The notes under the pieces: model-generated
Databases searched by the model: none
Seen by the model: the letters and a program-made list of their open reading frames with translations, nothing else
Told to the model about the DNA's origin: nothing
Shown: positions 23,703-34,339 of the stretch, one piece after another
How the letters are laid out: each line of letters starts with the position of its first letter
How positions within the stretch are numbered: position 1 is the stretch's first letter
From: Platycnemis pennipes
Lineage: Eukaryota > Arthropoda > Insecta > Odonata > Platycnemididae
Assembly: GCA_933228895.1 (NCBI GenBank)
Contig: OW121848.1
Location: 160,844,688-160,908,687, forward strand
Direction: 5' to 3'
DNA: 64,000 nt
Program-made: the position numbers and the translations under genes

Positions 23703-24231
23703 ATGGGGGCGTTTACTCAATTTTAATCGAAATCGCAATTTTACACACGAATTCGTTAGATGGAAACAAAAAATGAATTTTAGTGAAAAAATTAATCTTC
23801 TAACCACAACCATTCACTCATAAATTAAAATAAGCAAAAGGTGATGCTCACCGAAAAAGCTTTGATAACAATGACGTCATCTTACTCCCATCCTTGACTG
23901 CTTTTGAGGAATGGAAGGTAGTGGAGGGGGGGTTCTCGGAAGTCCTGCTCGCACAGATGCTGTCGCAACTGTCCTATTGGCAGAGTCAGCTGTGTCCCCC
24001 CCATTGCAATAAGGCAAAGTAGCTTCGTAGGCTCACTCGTGATTGGACGAAGTCCATATACGTCAGAGGTTACACCACACCCACATTTCCGAAAGGGTTA
24101 AAAACATCAGTTTTTCGCCTCTTTTAACTCGAGAAATAATTGACGGATCAAAAAACGGAAAAATACGGGTCTTTTTATTTTACAAACTCTTATCAGATTC
24201 GACAATAAAAAAATATATTATACGACCCCAT
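23703..24231 (+). mobile_element. MITE family C, complete copy (C4)
   Basis: Runs from ATGGGGGCGTTTACTC to TATACGACCCCAT, 529 bp, with the same internal blocks as C2 and the right-end block ACGGATCAAAAAACGGAAAA. It encodes no protein. Confidence 0.85.
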
Positions 24232-25290
24232 TGAGACTAATCTCTCATTACATTTTCTCGGGTCAACCACCTGCATCTTTCTGTCTTTCCAGCCATTGTT
24301 GATATCCAGCATTTCTGTAGTAGATGAGGAAAAATACGAAGTAATACTAAATACTGGTTATGTCTTTCCTCACTTTCTCTAATCGCTCAAGCAATGTTTT
24401 AAATTCCATTAATTTTTCCTCAAGATGTAAGCCTTACTTTGGATTGAAATTTAAAGCGTTGCTTTGTATCTGTCGCTTCGCTTCGGCATCCTCGTCTCCT
24501 CGTTCGCGGGCGCGTGCTCTAGAATGATCACGGCGGCGGACGTGTGTCTTGCCAGCTACGCTGCTCGTCATTTACAGGGCCGTCGTTGCTTCAGGGCCGG
24601 GGCCTTGGTGCACATCCCTCGGGTTGTAAAAGGCAATGAGAACTTCGCAAAAAGGAAGCCTCGGGGCGGAGCGTGTATGTCCTCTTCGAAGGGCCGTCGT
24701 CGCTCGCGCTCGAGAAAGGTCAGAGGCTCATTTCGCGCGGTCACAATTTTATTGCTCTCGACGGCCGCGACCAGTAATGTTAGCCGTGCGCTATTATGTA
24801 AATAGGTTGTTTTATTATTCTGTTCGAGTGAACAACTATAATAGTGTGTAGGACTCCGGAAATACTATTATCGTTAAATTCAGGCGATGCGGAGCATCTC
24901 GCTAGGGATGTGAAATGATCAGTCCGTGGTATCAGTCACGAGTTGTCTTGGGTCATCATCCGAGAGCAATCAGTCCGAGAAAGGTCGTCCGGGATTGGAA
25001 AGGCCCCTGGCCGCCGTAGCCGGGGTGATCAGAGCTATTGTAAGTTCACACAGTGCAGCGCAAGTGTAAATAAGTGATGTCCTTGTTTTAGTGCAATGAC
25101 GAGTTGGAAACACCATGTGGTAGAAAAATAAATTACCGACGTACATCTTACATTTTCGAAAGTTTTATTGCTGATATTATATTGCATTGGGGTGGTTGTT
25201 TCTATGGGAAATAGAACATAAGCAGTGTGATTTTTGCAGCCGTAAAATAATTTTTTGTTTTACTCTGGCCCTTGTGTTGAGTCCCCTGAA
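24232..25290. other. Unassigned sequence
   Basis: 24464-24805 (+) is an open frame of 113 codons with an Arg/Ser-rich stretch (SSSKGRRRSRSRKVRGSFRA). No family is recognised, and a second frame overlaps it, so it is not called a gene. Confidence 0.4.
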
Positions 25291-25566
25291 TGTTTACATC
25301 TACATCTACTTAATGCCCTGCGAGCCACCATAAAGGTGTGTGGCAGGGGGTGAATTCTCGCCAAACATGCGCTACATATCATGCAGAAAAAAAGGATTAG
25401 TACTTATATACTGTTCTAAACATCACTATTTAAAAAAAAGATAAAAATAGCAAAGCAAACATGCAAAAACTTTCAGTTAGTTGGGTTAGTTTCAAGTCCT
25501 TATACCAATATTCAGCTACCTATGCTATACATTGATTCACTCGCATTGGACATATTTACCGTTGCC
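25291..25566 (-). mobile_element. LINE A 3' UTR fragment (A3)
   Basis: TAGATG-type tail, hairpin, CTCACCAAACATGCACTACA-like block and further 3' UTR of LINE A on the minus strand. Similarity stops at about 25566, before the coding region, so only the 3' UTR was inserted. Confidence 0.75.
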
Positions 25567-26712
25567 ATACTTATCCTTAACCGTTACCTACCGTTGACAT
25601 CCTTAGCAATTAAAACCTCAAGCGTCGCGTTTTTACGAATCACCCTCTAAATCAATGCCATAGGATTAGTATGGAGGCAATGCGTTCTCTGCAGTCAACG
25701 AAAACATTAATGTCAGCTTCATATTTGCGCAGAAAGATAACATAAGCTACCGATTTCTTCCAAATAAATGGTGGCGTACCAAAAATGAGGGCAAAACCTA
25801 TTACATTAATTACCGTAAATAATTGCTTCAAAATTAGTCTTCGAGGTAGGAGTGGCGATGAAATCTGCTTCTCATGCGGAACAATCCATCGCAATAGGTA
25901 CTCCAATTTACAACCTGACCTTTCACATGCCTATTTCACTTCTCGAGAAGATTGAGTCTAGTGAGGGAAGTCTTATTATCAGCGTTAACGAATAAGGACT
26001 ATAACATTTGTTCCGTCTCTCGCGGTCGCAAACAGAGCTGATTGATTTTGTTGACGACACATTTTCGGCGCGTGACTCTCGTGAAGCACGAATGTTGTCT
26101 ACGCGTTGCAGGAATTGGGAGCTTATAACGTGCAACGGTCACCCTTTCCATGGCCCCCGTCGTTGACATTCCTTCCGGACGTCGTCGGTCCCGCGCCGCG
26201 GGCGTCCCCCCCCCCTCTGGAGGGCGGAGGGTGGGGGATGGTTTCCCTGGCGGCACTCCCTGTCAGCAGATTCCGGAGCCGAATTAATGAACGCCGCCCC
26301 TCTGGGGATCCGGGCCGAGGTGGGGGGTGGGTCGATCGGCCTGGGGACCGCCCCCCCTCCCTTTGCCACCCTCCTCTCTCGATTCAATACAAACGATTCT
26401 TTCGTCGCCATGGAAACGGGAAGGGAACGAGAGAGGGAAGGGAGGAGGGGGGGGTGGTGGTGTACACGAATCTCTCGCCTCTCGTTCGATTGGGTTCCAT
26501 TTCATGAGATGAGCAGCCAGCCTCCATCGATCCAAGACTCTTTGGAGGGGGAGGAGGATTCGAGACGGGGGGGGAGGGAGAAGGGGTGGAGGTGGCCTGA
26601 CTTTCAATCAATCCCCCCGAAATTCGAGGTGGGACAACACAGTGATTCCCCGAATACTCCCCTGGAGTGGATTGGTGCTGGGAATAAGTTCACTTTGAAA
26701 ACCAGCAGTCCT
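25567..26712. other. Unassigned sequence with G/C-rich tracts
   Basis: 26190-26610 alternates C-rich and G-rich runs. Five overlapping frames on both strands cross it, and all are low-complexity. No gene is supported. Confidence 0.45.
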
Positions 26713-27365
26713 CTACCTCTACATCTACATAATACCCTGAAATCCAGCATAAAGGTGTGTGGCAGGGGGTGAATTCTCACCAAACATGCACTACATTTCA
26801 TGCATAAAAAAGGATTAGTATTTATATAGTGTTCTAAACTACGCTATTTAAAAAAAGATAAAAATAGCTAATCAAACATGCAAAAACATCCTGTTAGTTC
26901 CGTAAGCTTCAAGTCCTTATACCAACAATCAGCTGCCAATGTTATCCATTGCTACCCTCGTACTGGATATATATTTACCGTATTCATATCCCTAATTATA
27001 CAATTAGCTATGCTGTATATTGGTTCACTCGTATTTGACATATTTACCGCTATTCATATCCCTAGTCGTACGAGGAAAAAAGGACATTTTGAATCTGTCA
27101 GTGCGGCAATCAATTTCTCTAATTTTGTGATTATGGTCCAGTCTACCATAGTAAGAAGGGGTTCGCAAAATATTTTCATCCCTGAAAATATAGTCTTGGA
27201 ATTTGTTTAAGAGATTAAGTCTAAATTTCAACCTGCGATCTGACAATGATTCCCAAATTAATTCATTCAATAGACTGGTTACGCTAATAAGGTTATCGTA
27301 CCGTCCCTTAACAAATCTTGCCAATCTTCGCTGCACACGTTCAAGTTCATTATTTAGACCGAAAT
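26713..27365 (-). mobile_element. LINE A copy joined to a U6 snRNA copy (A4)
   Basis: The minus strand carries the LINE A ORF2 C-terminus (LARFVKGRYDNLISVTSLL, WESLSDRRLKFRLNLLNKF, ILRTPSYYGRLDHNHKIREI, FFPRTTRDMNSGKYV), then 3' UTR, hairpin and TAGATG tail at 26713. A small deletion removes part of the FSDDVKN block. LINE similarity begins at the GLNNELERVQRR block near 27365. Upstream in the same orientation, 42 bases away, lies a U6 snRNA copy. Confidence 0.85.
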
Positions 27366-27406
27366 TAAATTTTAAACATAATTTTCCCCAACATTTTAAT
27401 TTTACC

Positions 27407-27516
27407 AAAAAAAAAGTGGAACGCTTCAAGATTTTGCGTGTCATCCTTGTGCAGGGGCCATGCTGATATTCTCTGTATCTTTCTAATTTTAGTATATGTA
27501 CCGCCGAAGGGAGTAC
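27407..27516 (-). ncRNA. U6: U6 spliceosomal snRNA copy, probable retropseudogene
   Basis: The minus strand from 27516 to 27407 reads as a nearly full-length U6 snRNA: a 5' stem-loop with the CTTCGGC loop, CATATACTAAAATT, the ACAGAGA box, the AGC triad, GCATGGCCCCTGCACAAGG, GATGACACGCAAAATC, and GAAGCGTTCCAC ending in nine T. The 3' half resembles insect U6. Changes lie between the ACAGAGA box and AGC (AATATC instead of the usual AAGATT). No TATA box is visible 25-30 bases upstream, where a Pol III U6 gene would need it, so a retrocopy is more likely than a working gene. LINE A follows 42 bases downstream in the same orientation. Confidence 0.88.
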
Positions 27517-27679
27517 TAAGTCGTTCGGTATTCCGGTGTACAGTTCCACCTACCAAGGCGAACCTCAAGCAAGAACTCACGGGTTGAAAACGGTTTCAAG
27601 GCCTGTGATTAAAGCGGTGAGCTCGTCCTTTTGATGGAATGGGTTTTTGGAAATATGATTCATGATAAGGTGAGGGAAA
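27517..27679. other. Unassigned spacer
   Basis: Sequence upstream of the U6 copy. No snRNA promoter element is recognised. Confidence 0.4.
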
Positions 27680-28240
27680 TACAAGCGTAGAAGTAAGGAA
27701 ACAATATCAGAACATACATTTGGAGCTCGTTTCTTCACGGCAGTAAGGTATGGACGATTACAGCAGCGGAGAAGAAAAGGGTGGAAGCATTCGAAATATG
27801 GTGCTACAGAAGAATGCTGAAGATTAAATGGATCGACCTAGTAAGTAACGAGGAAGTCGTATGAAGAGTAGGAGAAAATAGAAGTCTGCCCAAAACTCTA
27901 AAGAGAAGAAGGGACAACTTAATCGGCCATATCTCGGGACACGATGGCCTGATGAAGACTATCGTCGAGGAAAAAGTGAACGGGAAGATTGGAAAAGGCA
28001 GGCCTCGTATGAGATACATGGAACAGGTTCTGAAGCATGTAAAAGAGAAGAATTACGTCATAATGAAATGGTTTGCCGATAGAAGAATCGAGTGGAAAGT
28101 TACGTCAAATCAATCCTCGGATAATCCTAAATAAATATCTAAGTGGAAGCTGCAGTGTTCAATCCTCCCAGTATGATTGAGTTCCACAAAATATTGCCTG
28201 AAACTGTGTCGTACAGTCCTAGGATGTTGACCAATGATAA
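27680..28240 (+). mobile_element. RTE-like LINE D, 3' part (D2)
   Basis: The plus strand reads the RTE-like C-terminus: the SVEVR-like start, an AEKKRVEAFEIWCYRRMLKI-like block, RRRDNLIGHIS, MKTIVEEKVNGKIGKGRPRM, then VKEKNYVIMKWFADRRIEWK. The frame is broken by stops before the RRRDN block. About 70 bases (28131-28203) split the tail: the TCCTAGGAT-TGTTGACC end of the family reappears at 28204 and runs into an ATG-like repeat. Confidence 0.8.
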
Positions 28241-28847
28241 TGAATGAGGTGAGCAGAAAAAGTTCAAAATCTCAATGAGGTTAACCTTTTTGAAGCTGAT
28301 TTCTTACTTTTCGCTCGCTTTAATGCATCTGACCAGCAGAGGATTGCATCAAATGTTAGAAATCCCACGTAGTTGATGTGATGGAACGGATTTATTCAAG
28401 AAGCTTGTGAGACGAGAGAAGAGGATTATTCTCCATTCGAGAAGACTACACCACTACGTGTAACAGGCCAAGGCAGAGCATGGTAGCATTGATTCCGTCA
28501 TCATTTCTCGCTTATATTTGACAGCCATTTTTACTTTCACTTCGTTGATACTTCGACCTGACAAATCCTTTGGAAGTGCGAGCAGGAGAGGTTATCACTC
28601 ATGAAAAATCATTTAATTTGGGCGTAAAGTGAATTGGCATCCGACGTAGCAGTACTTAAGAGAACGCGTGTACCAAAAACAGGAATATAGTTGGATTTAC
28701 CGTAAATTTAAATAAATGCGAAGATTTGATATTTTTTATAGATCAAATCCTTCTTGCGTAGTGTGATAGGCAACATGATATTTAGGAGCTACAATTAATT
28801 AAATATCTAATATCCATCAAGGAATATCAGTATTAATAAAAAATTAA
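28241..28847. other. Unassigned AT-rich sequence
   Basis: Nothing recognised between D2 and B4. Confidence 0.45.
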
Positions 28848-29618
28848 TAACACGAAGATCGAAAGCGTTGAAACCGTTAGGTATTTAGGTGTAACAATCA
28901 CTCAATATTTACCGTGGGGAAGACACATCCGGGAAATATGCGGCCGAGCAAAGAGAAAGCTAGGATTTATAAAAAGAGAACTTGGGAAATGTGATGAGAA
29001 GACAAAAGAGCGATGTTACTTTTCACTAGTTAGGCCTCACCTTGAGTATGCAGCCAATGTATGGGATCCTATTGAATTAGGTTTCATCAGAGAACTAGAC
29101 AGGGTGCAGCGTAGAGCAGTAGGGTTCGTTAAAAGGTGTTACGATAGGTTGAGTAGTGTTTCTGAATTAATACAAGAATTAGGGTGGGAATCATTATCAG
29201 AGCGTAGGTTAAAATACAGATTGAATCTATTAGAGAATTTTTTAATCGGATAGCTTTACTGAAGATGTCAGGCACATATTAAAAACACCAGCGTACTATG
29301 CTAGATTCGACCAGATAAATAAGATTAGAGAGATAGATTGTCGTACTGATAGATTCAAAATGGCATTTTCCCCAGTACCATAAGAGAACAGAATAGGCAG
29401 CATAGCAAAGGGGTAGGTAGGGGAAATATTTTAGAGTAGTCTGTAGTGTATTATGTATTTATGAATCCCTTAAATACTATAGATACTAACAATCTAGTTG
29501 CATGAGTCCCTATAATTGCTTGTTTGCATGACGGTAGTGCATACTTGGTGATCTCTACCCCCTGCCACACAGCCTCGCGGTGGCTTGCAGGGTATCGTGT
29601 AGATGTAGATGTAGATCA
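28848..29618 (+). mobile_element. LINE B copy, 5'-truncated (B4)
   Basis: The plus strand reads KIESVETVRYLGVTI, WGRHIREICGRAKRKLGFIK, RPHLEYAANVWDP, ELDRVQRRAV, and WESLSERRLKYRLNLLE, then a frameshift near 29240 before the FxEDVRHILKTPAYYARF-like block. The 3' UTR has the CTATAGATACTAACAATCTA block, the hairpin and a clean GTAGATGTAGATGTAGAT tail. It is the best-preserved B 3' end here. Confidence 0.88.
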
Positions 29619-30264
29619 GTCGTGGGGGATACGTGAATCATGAAGAAACAATGAAGAGACAGGGCGAAGTCGTCAGGCCTCACTCAAGAGTTTGACGCTA
29701 GAGGGATCCACATGAGTCACGTTTTAGAGTGAAGTTAAATCCGCACCATGCAAAAATGGTGATGCTGAAATTTTTGCTAGGGCTATCGTGATGTTAGTCT
29801 CTTAAGAAAAGTTGCTAAAGGATCGTAGCTTTCCCAGACGAGGTCGCACACCGTCTTTATTCCTCCTAACGTATAATACGTGCGTTTGTGAGGTGCTGCG
29901 ATGGGGTCGTTTAGGGAACGAAGTGCCGTCGGTGCACGGTTGTTATTTGTGCCGTCGTGCCCGTTCACCGGCAGGCGCGCATGCGCACTCGCCAAGCCGT
30001 TCGCCGCGCTTTGCCGCCCTTGGTGGTGCGGCTCTCACGGCGGCGCCCCCCCTTCGCCTTGGAGGAGGAGACCGCCATCGATTGCCGCTCCTTTTCCGTC
30101 CGCACCCGCCACGCCCGACCGAGGGGACCCTCGCCTCTTTGTGTCCCCACTTTGCGTGGCAGCCCAGTGCGAACTGCGCCATCAGGGATGAGAAGGAGAA
30201 GAAAGACTGACGGTGTCTATGCGGGAGTCATTTCTTCCGCAGCCCCTTCATCTGCATCTACATA
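29619..30264. other. Unassigned sequence with GC-rich patch
   Basis: 29900-30190 is GC- and CpG-rich with overlapping Arg/Pro/Ala-rich frames on both strands. No gene is supported. Just before the MITE, TCATCTGCATCTACATA resembles a LINE-type hexamer tail. Confidence 0.4.
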
Positions 30265-30787
30265 ATGGGGTCGTTTACCATATTTTTTTATTGCCGAATA
30301 TGATAGAGTTTGTAAAATAAAAAGGCCAGTATTTTTCCGTTTTATGATCCGTCAATTATTTCTCGAGTTATAGGCGTCGAAAAACTAATGTTTTTAACCC
30401 TTTCGCAAAAGTGGGTGTGGTGCAACCTCTGACGTATAACGACTTCGTCCAATCACAACTGAGCCCGCGAAGCTACTTTGCCTTATCGAAAAGGGGGGAT
30501 ACAGCTGACTCTGCCAATCGGAGCAGTTACGACAGCATCTGTGCGGGCAGACCCCCCTCCACTCCCTTCCCTTCCCCTAAGAGCAGTCAAGAACGGGAGG
30601 AAAATGACGTCAATGTTATCACAGCAGCATTTTCGGTGGGCGTCACCTTTTGCTTGTTTTAATTTTTGATATATGAGTGAATGGTTATGGTTAGAAGATT
30701 AATTTTTTCACTAAATTTTATTTTTCGTTTCCATCTAACAATTTCGTGTACAAAATTGCGATTTCGGTTCCGAGTAAACGCCCCCAT
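30265..30787 (-). mobile_element. MITE family C, complete copy (C5)
   Basis: Inverted relative to C2 and C4: begins ATGGGGTCGTTTACCATA and ends GAGTAAACGCCCCCAT, 523 bp. All family blocks are present. It lies 33 bp from C6 in head-to-head orientation. Confidence 0.88.
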
Positions 30788-30820
30788 TCCCTGAAATCCA
30801 CCGTAAAGGATAGGGAATGG

Positions 30821-31070
30821 ATGGGGGCGTTTACTTGGAACCGAAATCGCTATTTTGTGCACGATATCGTTAGATGGAAACGAAAAATGAATTTTAGCGA
30901 AAAAATTGAACTTCTTATTAGAACCATACATTCATAATTCATAAATTAAAGTACTAAGCAAAAAATGACTCCCACCGAACGAGCTGCGTTAAGGATGTCT
31001 ACGTCATCCACCTTGAGGAAGACCGGGAGGGGAGTGGAGGTGGGGAGGGTAGGTGTGCCTGAAGCAGCCC
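30821..31070 (+). mobile_element. MITE family C, left half of split copy C6
   Basis: Starts ATGGGGGCGTTTACTTGG and follows the family through TGACTCCCACCGAA and the GTCTACGTCATCCAC variant block shared with C1. Similarity ends near 31070. The right half appears at 31724. Confidence 0.75.
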
Positions 31071-31723
31071 CCTGCAATTTACCAAAACAAATGGGCCCCT
31101 TAATGTCTGTTTTGTTCCAGTATTGGCCGTCGATCGCCAGTGGTGCTTTCGTCCTACTCCTAGCAAGGGACCTTATGGAAAGATCTCCTTTTTAACTGCC
31201 GAGATACGTATTAAGTGTGATTTATTGTTTAATTCCTGCTCGCATCGAAGAAAAAACCATAATTACTGAAGTAAGGACCTGAATATTTACTGATTTTAGG
31301 AATCTTTTGTCCTGTCAGTGCTACTTACCAACATAACTTTACACAAATCATTTAAAATTTCTTTCCATCAAACATGCTAAATACGACTTGGTTCTATTCC
31401 ACCATTGTAAAAGTATGGAATATGATAAAGTTCCTCATTAAAAATGCATAAAACTATAGTATTCCACACCTTGACGCGTGTGACTACCTCAAATATTTTT
31501 TCCATGATGAGACCGAAAGGGAATTACCAACTCCATGATACGTATAATCAACTATCAGCAACGTAACTTTGTGATGTACACTAATCGCGATGATAAAATT
31601 TGCGTAGTAATTTTGTACTTCTCTTCGATATCTCTTTCTTAAGTCCAATGTCTTGGAATCTTGACGATCTCTTATAATGATATTGAAACCGGTCAGGCCA
31701 GCAACAAGAAAAAATGAATAAAA
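31071..31723. other. Sequence between the two halves of MITE C6
   Basis: About 650 bases with no recognised gene or repeat, lying where complete copies have only about 60 bases. It is an insertion, or the interior of a longer family member. Confidence 0.45.
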
Positions 31724-31948
31724 TAAGATGAGGCGAAGGATCTTCGTGGTCTCAGTTGCGATTGGACGAAGCGGATGACGTACAAGTCCTTTCCACGCCC
31801 ACTTTTCCGAAAGGGTTATAAATACATTAGTTTTTCGCTGATTATAACTCGGGAACTAGTTAACGGATTGAAGAACGTAAAAATACGGGTCTTTTATTTT
31901 ACAAACTCTATCAGAATCGGCAGTTATAAATATGGTAAACAACGCTAT
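31724..31948 (+). mobile_element. MITE family C, right half of split copy C6
   Basis: GATGAGGCGAAGG, GTCTCAGTTGCGATTGGACG, TTTCCGAAAGGGTTATAAA, then TATGGTAAACAACGCTAT at the end. Same orientation as 30821-31070. Confidence 0.72.
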
Positions 31949-32465
31949 TTACACCAAACGATCATCATATTTCATGCTTAAAAAGGATTAGGAACTATAC
32001 TGTAAATTTATCGATTTTAGAAATAGATGAAGATAGCAAAGTGAACATGTACAGACGTGATGTTAGTTTTGTTAGACGATCCATTCCTCCCACAAAGCGC
32101 ACAGTGACTCAAGAGAAGTTGGAGGTCAAAGCCGTTTGGCTTGCGAAAGTGAAGACCGTGAATGCGTCACGCTTGCTTACGCCTCAGAAGTCACATGCCG
32201 ATTCTCATCCGTCGAGGGACGACGCCCTCGGCGTCCACGGAGGCTCCGAGGCTGTCCGACGCCTGTCGTGGGCACTCCTCACGCGCCGCCGTTCCTGCCA
32301 AGGCGCCTGCAAGCGCCGGCGCTTATCCTGCGATGGCAATGGTCTCCCCTCGTCAGCGGATTTGCTCGATCGCCTACGACACCATTACTGTGCGATCATG
32401 TTTTTTGATTCTTCCATTTTATCTCAATTATACATGGCTGAAAATAAGTTTGCCTGTCGAGGAAT
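31949..32465. other. Unassigned sequence
   Basis: Overlapping frames at 32041-32526, 32136-32408 and 32162-32506 share bases, and the first ends inside the LINE tail. None has a recognisable domain. Confidence 0.45.
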
Positions 32466-33107
32466 GTGTTATCTACATCTACATATTACCCTGCAAGCCA
32501 CCATAAAGGTGTGTGGCAGGGGGTGAATTCTCACCAAACATGCACTACATTCTCACCAAACACGCATAAAAACGGATTAGTATTTAAATACTGTTCTAAA
32601 CTACACGATTCAAAAAAGATAAAAATTGATAAGCAAACATGCAAAAACATGCTGTTAGTTGCGTTAGCTTCAAGTCCTTATACCAACATGCAGCTACCAA
32701 TGTTATCCATGGCTACCCTTGTACTGGATATATTTACCGTTATTCATATTCCTAATTGTACGAGGGAAAAAGGACATTTTGAATCTGTCAGTTCGGCAAC
32801 CAATTTCTCTAATTTTGTGATTATGGTCCAGTCTACCATAGTAAGTTGGGGATCGCAATATATTTTTAATATCATCACTGAAAATATGGTATTAGAATTT
32901 CTTTAAGAGATTGCCTAAATTTCAACCTGCGATCTGACAATGATTCCCAATTTAATTCATCTAATAGACTGGTTATGCTAATAAGGTTATCGTACCGTCC
33001 CTTTACGAATCTTGCCGATCTTCGCTGCACACTTTCAAATTCATTATTTATACCGTTTTCGTAGGGATCCCATACACGGGCAGAATATTCCAAATGAGGT
33101 CCGTTAG
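32466..33107 (-). mobile_element. LINE A copy, 5'-truncated (A5)
   Basis: Minus-strand LINE A: HLEYSARVWDPYE-like, FESVQRRSARFVKGRYDNLI and NWESLSDRRLKFRQSLKEI at 33093-32875, then a frameshift, the C-terminal block and 3' UTR. A 14-base block (CATTCTCACCAAAC) is partly duplicated in the 3' UTR at 32545-32565. Hairpin and TAGATG tail are at 32468-32525. Confidence 0.82.
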
Positions 33108-34339
33108 AGGATTGTTAGAAACAATACAACTAGTCGTATTTTATGGCAAGTTGGTGCAAATAGAACGCACACCAATCTCAAGATACTTATTGTGTCGTCA
33201 TAAAATTACATCAAATTGCCTCGGCCCGTCTTTTTTTCAGTAACTACATCGTCCATCGTATATTTTTATTTCGTCCTAGCTTTAGCGCAAATAATATGGA
33301 ATCGCCGAAATGATGTTGACCGCCTCGCTTCTTCTAGCAAAAAAATTCAAGCGTTTTTACGTATAATTAATGATGATTTCACGTGGTCTTCTTTCGGCGT
33401 ATGCGCCTCCGGGAAGGTATGCGGGGTGTGAATGGGGTTGGAGGGGGGGGGGATTTTGTTGTCGTGGGGCGGCGGGGGAGGATTTGCGGCCGGGGGATCT
33501 GGGGGGGGGGGTTGCGATAACGTCTTGTGTGGTCCCGTGGAAGTGTGGGAGGTGGGGTCCCCTACCAACCCACTCCCCATCTTTTTTTCTCTCCTTCTCT
33601 CTCCCAAGGGAAGAAACATGGCCATATCCCTTTCTCAAAGGCCCGCCGCCCCCTCGCACACGCAACGGCGCGCAAAAAATAAACTCCCCAGACTTTCACC
33701 TTATCAAATACTCCGCCAAATATATCGCCCTCCCCTCCCGGAATCCCCGTGCTTAAATCACTGCTATTTTCAGAGCAATGGCCGTTTCGCTACACTCCGC
33801 GGGTGTTTTCTCCTCAACTCTATTTCATCGAGAGCGCGCTCTCACCCTTTCATCTTCATTGCATCCTTATGTCCTGAAGCAGTGATTCGCAGCACGGAGT
33901 AATCAATACTTGAGAATTAAGGAAAATTCGCTTTCGATCGATTTATTTATAAAACTGTTCAGTTGTTCGAGTATTTTTTCAGGCCGTTCTTATATTTACT
34001 CTTGTCGAGAACGGATGCAACATTTTTTCATCAAAATTATTTTACGGAATTTTTTCTTTTGTTTAATTACGGGGCGCAGCGATTGGTTCCCAAACACAAG
34101 GCCATAACTTCGCTTAAATGTAATGAGTTTGCTTGCTCGTGGTGTACACCCTCTTCACCCATTTTATACTGCTAGTATCTAACTATTTCATTGCATTACA
34201 CTAAAGGTCTTGTGTTTCGTGTAGCTGAATTCTTCTATTTACTGCCATACATACTCGCTGAAGGCCATTCTCAGGTGTTTTTTAGGTTATCCTTACAGAC
34301 ATTCACATGAGATTCCATAGTTTTTTATTTTTAGCATAT
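33108..34339. other. Unassigned sequence with G-rich tract
   Basis: 33428-33525 has several runs of seven or more G on the + strand. Overlapping frames on both strands across it are compositional. Nothing else is recognised. Confidence 0.45.

Noticed and set aside
24464..24805. An Arg/Ser-rich protein resembling an SR-type factor
   Set aside because: Only one short RS-like stretch, no RNA-binding domain, and a competing overlapping frame.
26106..26772. Several overlapping frames of 90-161 codons
   Set aside because: They occupy the same G/C-rich bases in different phases, and one runs into a LINE A tail. They are not genes.
27407..27516. A working U6 gene
   Set aside because: No TATA box at the needed distance and no recognisable proximal element upstream; changes near the ACAGAGA box. 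A pseudogene is more likely, though not proven.
27025..27549. A single 174-codon minus-strand protein spanning 27025-27549
   Set aside because: Its first half is the U6 snRNA sequence read as protein and its second half is LINE A. The fusion is an accident of reading, though the nucleic-acid junction itself is of interest.
29812..30210. A GC-rich coding exon (132 codons)
   Set aside because: Overlapping frames on both strands, no splice-site context and no domain.
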